DNA from: Streptomyces sp. WAC 01529
GTDB lineage: Bacteria; Actinomycetota; Actinomycetes; Streptomycetales; Streptomycetaceae
Direction: 5' to 3'
NCBI RefSeq assembly: GCF_003945545.1
Contig: NZ_CP029617.1
Coordinates: 7,157,001-7,221,000, forward strand
Length of the DNA: 64,000 nucleotides
Numbering within the stretch: the first letter of the stretch is position 1; every line of letters starts with the position of its first letter. The notes beneath the pieces are model-generated. The model was not told the DNA's origin. It saw only the letters and a list, made by a program, of their open reading frames with translations, and made no database searches. The position numbers were made by a program, and so were the translations under genes. Shown piece after piece: positions 58,021-64,000 of this stretch.

Positions 58021-58931
58021 GAGCCGCGTACGTGAGGGGAGCGGCGTACGTAGGGGGAGCCGCGTACGTGAGGAGAGCCGCGTACGAGGTGGCGGTCCGC
58101 GAGCAGGCGCTGCTCGGCGAGGGCCCCACCTGGGACGCGGCCGCCGGACACCTCGTCTGGGTCGACATCCTCGCCTCACGCGTCCATACGTACGACCCCG
58201 CCGACGGCCGCCGCACGGTCATGGCCACCGAGCAGCACGTCGGCGCGGCGAAGCCCCGCGCGGGCGGCGGCCTGGTCGTCAACCTCCGCGACGGCATCGG
58301 CCTGTACGGCCCCGGCGGCTCGGCCTTCTCCTGGCTGGTGCGCGACCCCGTTCCGGGCCGGCGCGGCAACGACGCCGCCGTGGCGCCCGACGGCGCGCTC
58401 TGGGCGGGCACCATGCGCTACGACGAGGCGCCGGGCGGCGGCGGCCTCACCCGCGTCGCCCCCGACGGCACCGTCACCGGGCAGTCCGGCCCCCTCGGCG
58501 ACGTGGCCGTCAGCAACGGCACGGGCTGGAGCCCCGACGGGCGGCTCATGTACTACGCCGACAGCCCGACCCGCCGCGTCGACGTCCTCGACTTCGACGG
58601 ACGGCACGCGCGCGACCGGCGCCCGTTCGCGGTGATCGAGGACGGCGCGGGCGACCCCGACGGGCTCACCGTCGACGCGGACGGCTGTGTCTGGGTCGCC
58701 CTCTGGAACGGCGGAGCCGTCCGCCGCTACACCCCCGACGGACGGCTCGACCTGACCGTGAACCTCCCCGTGCCCCGCCCCACCGCCTGCGCCTTCGGCG
58801 GCCCCGGGCTGCGCGACCTCTACATCACCACGGCCCGCGCGGGCCAGGAGCGCCCGCACCCGCTGGCGGGCTCGGTGCTCGTACTGCCGGACGCGGGCCG
58901 CGGACTGCCGGGCACGCCCTTCGCGGGCTGA
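58017..58931 (+). CDS. SMP-30/gluconolactonase family sugar lactonase
   Basis: ATG at 58017 overlaps the IclR stop; up to 304 residues. The beta-propeller metal ligands are seen: Glu in LLGEGPTWD, Asn in RRGNDAAVAPDGALW, Asn in VSNGTGWSPDG and Asp in AGDPDGLTVDADG. The enzyme hydrolyses aldonolactones to aldonates, linking the dehydrogenase and dehydratase across the divergent promoter. The first 24 residues are four repeats of RAAYV(R/G)G-like sequence from 18-bp DNA repeats. GTG 58068 has GGGGGAG 8 bases upstream and could be the true start, since conserved sequence begins at YEVAVREQALLGEG. Confidence 0.9.
   Translation: MRAAYVRGAAYVGGAAYVRRAAYEVAVREQALLGEGPTWDAAAGHLVWVDILASRVHTYDPADGRRTVMATEQHVGAAKPRAGGGLVVNLRDGIGLYGPGGSAFSWLVRDPVPGRRGNDAAVAPDGALWAGTMRYDEAPGGGGLTRVAPDGTVTGQSGPLGDVAVSNGTGWSPDGRLMYYADSPTRRVDVLDFDGRHARDRRPFAVIEDGAGDPDGLTVDADGCVWVALWNGGAVRRYTPDGRLDLTVNLPVPRPTACAFGGPGLRDLYITTARAGQERPHPLAGSVLVLPDAGRGLPGTPFAG
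58021..58092 (+). repeat. Four 18-bp tandem repeats at the lactonase start
   Basis: Units at 58021, 58039, 58057 and 58075, each close to GAGCCGCGTACGTGAGGG. Each unit carries a GGGGAG/GGAG-like Shine-Dalgarno sequence, and units 1 and 3 have an in-frame GTG 7-8 bases after the preceding one (58032, 58068). The array starts directly after the first ATGAGA. Confidence 0.85.
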
Positions 58932-58965
58932 ACCGCGCAGGGACGGGCAGAGGCGGACCACCGGG

Positions 58966-59961
58966 TCAGCGCTTCAGCTCCCGCAGGTACTTCCCGAACT
59001 TCTCCAGACCGTCGATGTTGCGCGGCCCGCTGATGCCCTCGTTGTAGTCGAGGACGAAGAAGTTGTTCTTCTTGACCGCGGGCAGCTCCTTGGTGTGCGG
59101 GGACTTCTTCAGGAACTCGATCTTCTTCTTCGCGGGCTGGTCGCCGTAGTCGAAGATGATGACGACCTCGGGCTCCGCCTTGGTGACGGCCTCCCAGTTG
59201 ACCTGCGTCCAGCGCTCGTCGAGCTTGTCGAAGACGTTCCTGCCGCCCGACGTCTTGATGATGTCGTTCGGCGGGACCTGGCTGCCCGCGGTGAAGGGCT
59301 GGTCGGTGCCGGAGTCGAAGAGGAAGACGGGCACGGGGTCACCCTTGGGCGCCTTCTCCTTCACCGCCGCCACCCGCTTCTTCAGCTTCCCGACGACCTC
59401 ATCGGCCTTTTTCTCGACACGGAAGATCTTCCCGAGCCGCTCCAGGTCCCTGTAGAGGGCGTTGAACGGCGTCACCTTCTGCGGGTGGCCCGGGTAGTTG
59501 AAGCAGCTCTCGGTGTGCATGAAGCTCTGGATGCCGAGCTTGTCGAGGATCTTCGGGGTGATGCCGCGCTGGTCGCTGAAGCCGGAGTTCCAGCCCGCGA
59601 CGACGAAGTCGGACTTGGCCTCGACGACGATCTCCTTGTTGAGCAGATCGTCGCTGAGCATCTTCACCTTGGCGTACTCCGACGCCCAGGGCGACTCGCT
59701 CACCGGCGGGTTGGCGGGCGGCATCACATACCCGTGGACGTGCTCGGTCAGGCCGAGGCTGAACAGCTTGTCGGCGCTGCCGCCCTCGTACGCCACGGCG
59801 CGCTGCGGGACCTTGTACGAGACGGGCTCGCCGCATCTCTTGACGGTGACCTTCTCGGACGCCTTGGCGGCGCCGTCGGAGTCGACCTCGGCGCCGCAGC
59901 CGGCGAGCAGCAGCGTGGCCGTGAGCGCGGAGCCCAGGGCGAGGGAACGGGTGTGGGACAT
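58966..59961 (-). CDS. Iron-siderophore/cobalamin-type ABC binding lipoprotein (FecB-like)
   Basis: Leftward from ATG 59961; 331 residues. The signal ends LLLAGC-GAEVDSDG (lipobox). The mature protein is a helical-backbone (type III) binding protein: RAVAYEGGSADKLFSLGLTEHV, DFVVAGWNSGF, PVFLFDSGTDQPFTAG, PEVVIIFDYGDQPA. Such proteins bind metal chelates, cobalamin or related cofactors; some close relatives are labelled F420-0 transporters. Last gene of a five-gene operon, after the ATPase gene with a gap of 60 bases. The ligand is unknown. Confidence 0.88.
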   Translation of the reverse strand: MSHTRSLALGSALTATLLLAGCGAEVDSDGAAKASEKVTVKRCGEPVSYKVPQRAVAYEGGSADKLFSLGLTEHVHGYVMPPANPPVSESPWASEYAKVKMLSDDLLNKEIVVEAKSDFVVAGWNSGFSDQRGITPKILDKLGIQSFMHTESCFNYPGHPQKVTPFNALYRDLERLGKIFRVEKKADEVVGKLKKRVAAVKEKAPKGDPVPVFLFDSGTDQPFTAGSQVPPNDIIKTSGGRNVFDKLDERWTQVNWEAVTKAEPEVVIIFDYGDQPAKKKIEFLKKSPHTKELPAVKKNNFFVLDYNEGISGPRNIDGLEKFGKYLRELKR

Positions 59962-60021
59962 GGGGGAGTCGGTGCCTTCCGATGAGGTGCGGGCGGGGAT
60001 TCAGAGGGGCGGGCGGAGCGG

Positions 60022-60795
60022 TCAGAGGGACGGGTGGAGCGAATAGAGCAGTTGCGGGTCACCGGTCAGCGGGTGCGGTACGACGGTCGCCTTGACGCCG
60101 AACACGTCGGCGACCAGCGCCTCCGTCAGGACGTCCTCCGGGGTTCCGGACGCCACGAGGCGCCCCTGGGACAACACGCCGATCCGGTCGCAGGCGGCGG
60201 CCGCCAGATTCAGGTCGTGCAGCACGACGAGGACGGTGAGCCCGGCGCCGCGCAGATGCGAGAGGACCTCGATCTGGTGGCGTACGTCGAGGTGGTTGGT
60301 CGGCTCGTCGAGCACCAGGATCTCCGGCTCCTGGACGAGGGCCCGGGCCAGCAGGACGCGCTGGCGCTCCCCGCCCGACAGGGTCAGGACGCCCCGCTTG
60401 GCCAGGTGGCGGATGTCGAGCCGTTCCATCGCCCGTGCGCACAGCTCCCGTTCGCGTCCGGTGAGGGCCTGGTTGCCGCGCTGGTGCGGCGCCCGGCCGA
60501 GCGCGACGACCTCCTCGACCGTGAAGTCGAGGTCGACCGCGCCGTCCTGGGTCATGGCGGCGACCAGCTGCGCGCTGCGGCGCATCGGCAGACGGGAGAG
60601 GTCGTCGCCGCCGACCCGGACGGTGCCGCGGGCGGGGCGCAGCGCGCGGTAGACGCAGCGCAGCGCGGTCGACTTCCCGCTGCCGTTCGGGCCGACGAGG
60701 CCGACCACCTCGCCGCCGCCCACGTCGAGCGACAGCTCCTCCACGAGGCTCTTGCCGTCGATGACGACACCGAGCTTCTCGATGCGCAGGTCCAT
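60022..60795 (-). CDS. ABC ATPase, FecE/BtuD type
   Basis: Leftward from ATG 60795 (GGGGGG 7 bases before; an ATG 7 codons earlier exists); 257 residues. Walker A VGPNGSGKSTALR, Q-loop VAAMTQDG, signature LTLSGGERQRVLLARAL, Walker B ILVLDEPTNHLD and switch VVLHDLNLAA. Matches the ATPases of iron-siderophore and vitamin B12 importers. It partners the FecCD-type permease encoded just upstream, whose stop is 1 base from this start. Confidence 0.93.
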   Translation of the reverse strand: MDLRIEKLGVVIDGKSLVEELSLDVGGGEVVGLVGPNGSGKSTALRCVYRALRPARGTVRVGGDDLSRLPMRRSAQLVAAMTQDGAVDLDFTVEEVVALGRAPHQRGNQALTGRERELCARAMERLDIRHLAKRGVLTLSGGERQRVLLARALVQEPEILVLDEPTNHLDVRHQIEVLSHLRGAGLTVLVVLHDLNLAAAACDRIGVLSQGRLVASGTPEDVLTEALVADVFGVKATVVPHPLTGDPQLLYSLHPSL

Positions 60796-60796
60796 C

Positions 60797-61894
60797 TCAA
60801 CGCCCCCCGAAGACATAGCCCTTGCGGCGCATCAGCGCGATGAACACCGGCACGCCGACGAGCGCGGTGATGACACCCAGCGGCAGTTCGCGCGGGGCGA
60901 CCACCGTCCGGGAGAGCAGATCGACCCAGACCATGAAGACCGCGCCGACGAGCGGGGCGACGGCGAGGACGCGGGCGTGCCCGGCGCCGACCACCATGCG
61001 CACCAGGTGCGGCATGACGAGCCCGACGAAGCTGATGGCGCCGCTCACCGCGACCATCACGCCGGTGATCAGCGAGACGACCACGAGCAGGAACCTGCGG
61101 TGCCGGTCGGGGCTGTGGCCGAGGCTCGCCGCGGTCTCGTCGCCGAGCGCGAGCACGTCGAGGGCCCGGCCGTGGCGGTGGAGCACAACGAGGCCGAGCA
61201 GTACGACGGCCGCGACGACGGGCAGCGCGCCCCAACTGGCCGCGCCGAAGCTGCCCATGGTCCAGTACAGGACCATGCTGGTCGCCTCGCTGTCCGGCGC
61301 GAAGTAGATGATCACGCTCATCACGGCCTGGAAGCCCAGCGACATGGCGACGCCCGTCAGGACGAGCCGCAGCGGCGAGAGCACACCCCGGGTCGACGAG
61401 GCCGCGTACACGAGGAACGACGCGACGAGCGCCCCGATGAACGCCCCCGTCGACACGGCGTAGACACCGAGCGCGGCGAGGCCGCCGGTGACGGTCACGC
61501 CGACCGCGCCCACCGACGCGCCCGAGGAGACGCCGAGGACGAAGGGGTCGGCGAGGGCGTTGCGCACCATCGCCTGGATGGCGACGCCCACCGCGCTCAG
61601 CCCGGCCCCCACCAGCGCGGCGAGCAGCACGCGCGGCGTGCGGATCTGCCAGATGATCTGGTACGTCGTCGTCTCGTCGGCGCCGATCCGCCCGCCGGTG
61701 AGCGCCGCCCACAGATAGCGGGCGGTTTCGGCGGGCGTCACGAAGGCGGCGCCGAGCCCGATCGCCACGACGATGGAGGCGAGCAGGACGAGGAAGAGCG
61801 CGGCGCAGGTCAGGACCAGGGCCCTGGGGGAGGCGAGCCGGTCCCGCACGGTGGCGCGGGCTTGCGGAGGTGCCACCTCCGCGACGGTGGTCAC
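60797..61894 (-). CDS. ABC permease, FecCD/BtuC type
   Basis: Leftward from GTG 61894, overlapping the MFS stop (GTGA), GGAGG upstream; 365 residues and about ten helices. PRVLLAALVGAGLSAVGVAIQAMVRNALADPFVLGVSSGASVGA-type motifs (shown in part), YWTMGSFGAASW and GAISFVGLVMPHLVRMVVG are classic for FecCD. Forms the membrane channel for a metal chelate or cofactor. Confidence 0.93.
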   Translation of the reverse strand: MTTVAEVAPPQARATVRDRLASPRALVLTCAALFLVLLASIVVAIGLGAAFVTPAETARYLWAALTGGRIGADETTTYQIIWQIRTPRVLLAALVGAGLSAVGVAIQAMVRNALADPFVLGVSSGASVGAVGVTVTGGLAALGVYAVSTGAFIGALVASFLVYAASSTRGVLSPLRLVLTGVAMSLGFQAVMSVIIYFAPDSEATSMVLYWTMGSFGAASWGALPVVAAVVLLGLVVLHRHGRALDVLALGDETAASLGHSPDRHRRFLLVVVSLITGVMVAVSGAISFVGLVMPHLVRMVVGAGHARVLAVAPLVGAVFMVWVDLLSRTVVAPRELPLGVITALVGVPVFIALMRRKGYVFGGR

Positions 61895-63159
61895 GGTGCC
61901 TCGGCCTCCGTTTCGTCGTCGGTTCGGGACGCGCGCGGCACCAGTACGGCCGCGCCGAGCGCCGCGACGACCAGGGCGCCGAAGACGACGGCGACGCCGG
62001 GGTAGCCGGCCAGACCGAGGCCCGCCCCGCCGAGCGCAGCGCCGACGAACACGCCGAGGCTCTGGCCGGCGGCGTTCAGGCTCAGCGCCGAACCGCGCAG
62101 CGAGGTCCCGCAGCGCCGCACGATGAGGCTGACCACGCACGCGGCGACGATCGCGTGGCTCGCCGCGTGCAGCGCGGTCATGGCCAGGGCGAGCGGCAGC
62201 CAGTGCGTGAAGTAGAAGCCGACGACGGAGACGAGGGCGGCGGCCAGGCCGATGGCGAGCATCCGCTCCGTGCCGACGCGCGGCCGGGCGGAGTTGGTGA
62301 GCCGGCCGGTGAGCAGATTGCTGACGAAGAACGACGCGCCGCTCAGCGTCCATACGAAGGCGAAGAGCCCGGCGTCGAGGTCGAACCGCTCCTCGTAGAA
62401 CGCCGCGAGATACGACAGGTACCCCATGAACACGGCGGTGCGCAGGAACCCGATCAGGAGCAGCGGCACCACGCCGCGCACCGCGGCCAGCGCCTTGAAC
62501 GAGGCGAGATAGCCGAGGCGTTGCCCGGCGGGAGCCTCACTCGCCGACGCCTGCTTCTCGCGCCGGGCCACGAAGACCACGGCGAGCAGCAGCGACACCA
62601 CCGTCACGCCGTACAGGTCGCCCTGCCAGCCCCAGAACAGCGCGGGCAGCGCGATGACGGGCGCCGCGAGCATGGCGGTCATCGACTGGGTGGCCGTGAC
62701 CAGGGTCGCCGCGCGTCCGGCTGCCTTGCCGGTGCCGAAGCGGTCGGCGGCCGCGGCGGTCAGCGCCGGGTTCAGCACGGACGTACTCGCGCCGACGAGC
62801 AGGCAGAACACGGCGAGCAGGACGAAGTCGCCGCTGGCGCCGAGCGCCGCCGAGAGGCCGAGCGCGACGAGGGCGCCCGCCGCCGCCCACTCCTTGGGCA
62901 CCCGGTCGATGAGCGGGGCGAGCGCGGTGCCCACCAGGAGGGCGGCGAGACCGCCGAGGCCGCGCAGGCCGCCCATCGCGGCGACGCCGCTGCCCGCCTC
63001 GTCGGCGATCGGCACGAGGTAGGTGCTGAAGACGGTGAAGGGGAGCAGGCCGACCGCGGAGGCGAGCAGGACCGGCCACAGGGTGCGGGCCATGCGCAGA
63101 TCGCCCGGTATCGGCTCCTCCGCGCTGTCTTTGGTGTCCTTGGTGGTGTCGACGCTCAC
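61891..63159 (-). CDS. MFS transporter in the metal-chelate operon
   Basis: Leftward from GTG 63159, overlapping the DUF364 gene stop; 422 residues with about twelve helices. An acidic Lys/Asp-rich N-terminal tail precedes RTLWPVLLASAVGLLPFTVFSTYLVP. The central loop holds ARREKQASASEAPAGQRLG. It resembles major-facilitator exporters found with siderophore systems. Located between the chelation-domain protein and the importer, it may export a chelator or move the free metal or cofactor. The substrate is unknown. Confidence 0.85.
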   Translation of the reverse strand: MSVDTTKDTKDSAEEPIPGDLRMARTLWPVLLASAVGLLPFTVFSTYLVPIADEAGSGVAAMGGLRGLGGLAALLVGTALAPLIDRVPKEWAAAGALVALGLSAALGASGDFVLLAVFCLLVGASTSVLNPALTAAAADRFGTGKAAGRAATLVTATQSMTAMLAAPVIALPALFWGWQGDLYGVTVVSLLLAVVFVARREKQASASEAPAGQRLGYLASFKALAAVRGVVPLLLIGFLRTAVFMGYLSYLAAFYEERFDLDAGLFAFVWTLSGASFFVSNLLTGRLTNSARPRVGTERMLAIGLAAALVSVVGFYFTHWLPLALAMTALHAASHAIVAACVVSLIVRRCGTSLRGSALSLNAAGQSLGVFVGAALGGAGLGLAGYPGVAVVFGALVVAALGAAVLVPRASRTDDETEAEAP

Positions 63160-63995
63160 GTGGCCGCTCCGTTCGGGGCGAGGGCGGCGCGGTAGCGGTA
63201 CATCGGTGTGGCGTCGGCGCTGAACTGGGAGAACGTGAAGGGCTCCGCGTTCAGCCCGGTGACGCCCGCGCCGAGGAAGGCACGGGCGACGGCGCTGCCG
63301 CTCTGGGCGTAGACGGTCAGCGGCACCCGGTGCTCCACGCAGTGCTGCAGGATCAGGTCGAAGGTGCCGTTGCTGAGCGTCATGCCGGTGGCGACGACCG
63401 CGTCGGCCTGGGCGAGGACTTCGGTCATGTCGTCGGTGACGGGGTCGCCCCAGGCGGTCGTGCGCAGGTTGAGGTCGCAGGGCAGGCAGACGCCGCCCCG
63501 CTCCTTTATCGCCGCGACCAGCGGATTGACCACGCCGATGAGGGCGACCTTGGCGCCGGGGGTGATGTCGAGCAGCCCCGCCACGGCGGCGTCACGGGCC
63601 TGGGCGCGGACCTCCGGGGTGCCGGTGGGCAGCATCACGCGCTCGGCGTCGTCGGCGTCGCGGTGCGGGCGCACCCGCGCCAGATAGGCGTCGAGGGCGG
63701 CGGTGCGCACCGGCGTCGACTCGTCGCGCAAGAGCTTGTCCAGGGAGTGGCCGGAGGCGTTCTCGCAGAACTGCGGGGCGAGTTCGCCCGCCTCGAAGGA
63801 GCAGGCGCCGAAGGAGTCGCCGACGCGGAGCAGCAAGTAGTGGTTGTGGTAGGTGACGTCGCCGCCGGCCAGCCGGGTGGTGTTGTAGAGCCAGAACGCG
63901 CTGGTGACGGTCAGTTCGGCGGGGTCGGGGCCGTGGGCGCCCGCCAGGACGGCCTCGGTCAGCTCCGCGACGGTGTGGGGTGTGGGGTGTGACAT
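63156..63995 (-). CDS. DUF364/Rossmann-like (putative heavy-metal chelation) protein
   Basis: Leftward; ATG 63995 is the first start visible, 5 bases from the window edge, so the true start could lie outside. 279 residues: an N-terminal DUF4213-like part (LTVTSAFWLYNTTRLAGGDVTYHNHYLLLRVGDSFGACSFE, in part) and a C-terminal DUF364 part with VALIGVVNPLVAAIKERG, VVATGMTLSNGTFDLILQHC and VTVYAQSG-like segments. The family is described as possibly metal-chelating from its fold. Cys residues at GACSFE, FCENA and VCLPCDLN could hold metal. First gene of the operon. Confidence 0.8.
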   Translation of the reverse strand: MSHPTPHTVAELTEAVLAGAHGPDPAELTVTSAFWLYNTTRLAGGDVTYHNHYLLLRVGDSFGACSFEAGELAPQFCENASGHSLDKLLRDESTPVRTAALDAYLARVRPHRDADDAERVMLPTGTPEVRAQARDAAVAGLLDITPGAKVALIGVVNPLVAAIKERGGVCLPCDLNLRTTAWGDPVTDDMTEVLAQADAVVATGMTLSNGTFDLILQHCVEHRVPLTVYAQSGSAVARAFLGAGVTGLNAEPFTFSQFSADATPMYRYRAALAPNGAAT

Positions 63996-64000
63996 GTGGG

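Noticed and set aside
1..64000. tRNA, rRNA, CRISPR array, prophage or insertion sequence
   Set aside because: No cloverleaf-like intergenic segment, no regularly spaced repeats with unique spacers, no transposase, integrase or phage protein was seen.

Overview
The window is high-GC actinobacterial DNA. The organism is most likely a Streptomyces, judged from the GC-rich third positions, many GTG starts and ATGA/GTGA overlaps, HelR with its rifamycin-associated element, a CebR box, twin-arginine-exported glycoside hydrolases and TTGAC(A/G)-N17/18-TANNNT promoters. I see no rRNA, tRNA, CRISPR array, phage or insertion sequence. Nearly all of it is coding, in tightly overlapped operons.

Layout. 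1-9.7 kb holds mostly single genes: a radical SAM protein of the Rv2578c type behind a LexA-like box, a GNAT acetyltransferase, an ArsB-like permease, an SRPBCC protein, an MFS exporter carrying three C-terminal beta-sandwich domains, a PAS-GAF-SpoIIE phosphatase and a methyltransferase. 9.6-12.3 kb is the RAE-controlled RNA polymerase rescue factor helR. 12.3-22.8 kb is a nine-gene sugar operon: GntR regulator, DapA-like aldolase, IlvD/Edd sugar-acid dehydratase, two ABC permeases, Gfo/Idh oxidoreductase, PmoA-like protein, GH43 enzyme and binding protein. 22.9-30.1 kb is a divergent cellulase locus (GH74 and GH48 leftward, GH5 and GH6 rightward) around a CebR box; none of the four enzymes has a carbohydrate-binding module. 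30.2-32.9 kb holds a LacI regulator, a RidA protein and a WYL regulator. 32.9-42.0 kb is a xyloglucan-type module: binding protein and two permeases leftward, GH3 and GH31 rightward, from a divergent promoter region with two identical operators. 42.0-48.6 kb holds an ECF sigma factor with a membrane partner, a pectate lyase, a small secreted protein and two arabinofuranosidases (GH51, GH43). 48.7-58.9 kb is a monosaccharide uptake and oxidation operon (mutarotase, MmsB, MmsA, ChvE, a TIM-barrel-like unknown, a zinc dehydrogenase, an enolase-superfamily dehydratase) divergent from an IclR regulator and an SMP-30 lactonase. 59-64 kb is a metal-chelate type ABC importer with an MFS protein and a DUF364 protein.

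How it fits together. The centre and right are a plant cell-wall depot. Secreted cellulases, xyloglucanase, pectate lyase and arabinofuranosidases cut polymers. Three ABC importers take up the products; two of them lack an ATPase gene and probably share an MsiK-type ATPase encoded elsewhere. Cytoplasmic GH3, GH31 and GH43 enzymes trim oligosaccharides. Monosaccharides can then be oxidised to lactones, hydrolysed to aldonates, dehydrated and cleaved. The 14-base palindrome TCGAAGCGCTTCGA occurs four times (inside the DapA-like gene, before the LacI gene, and at both promoters of the xyloglucan module), with a 10-base core before the first permease, so one LacI-type repressor probably ties these operons together.

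The most unusual sequence features are tandem duplications that copy the ribosome-binding-site/start-codon region of two sugar-acid enzymes: six 33-bp units before the IlvD/Edd dehydratase and four 18-bp units at the start of the SMP-30 lactonase. A second candidate system is the ECF sigma factor with a transmembrane partner bearing an extracytoplasmic beta-rich domain, set among polysaccharide-degrading genes.
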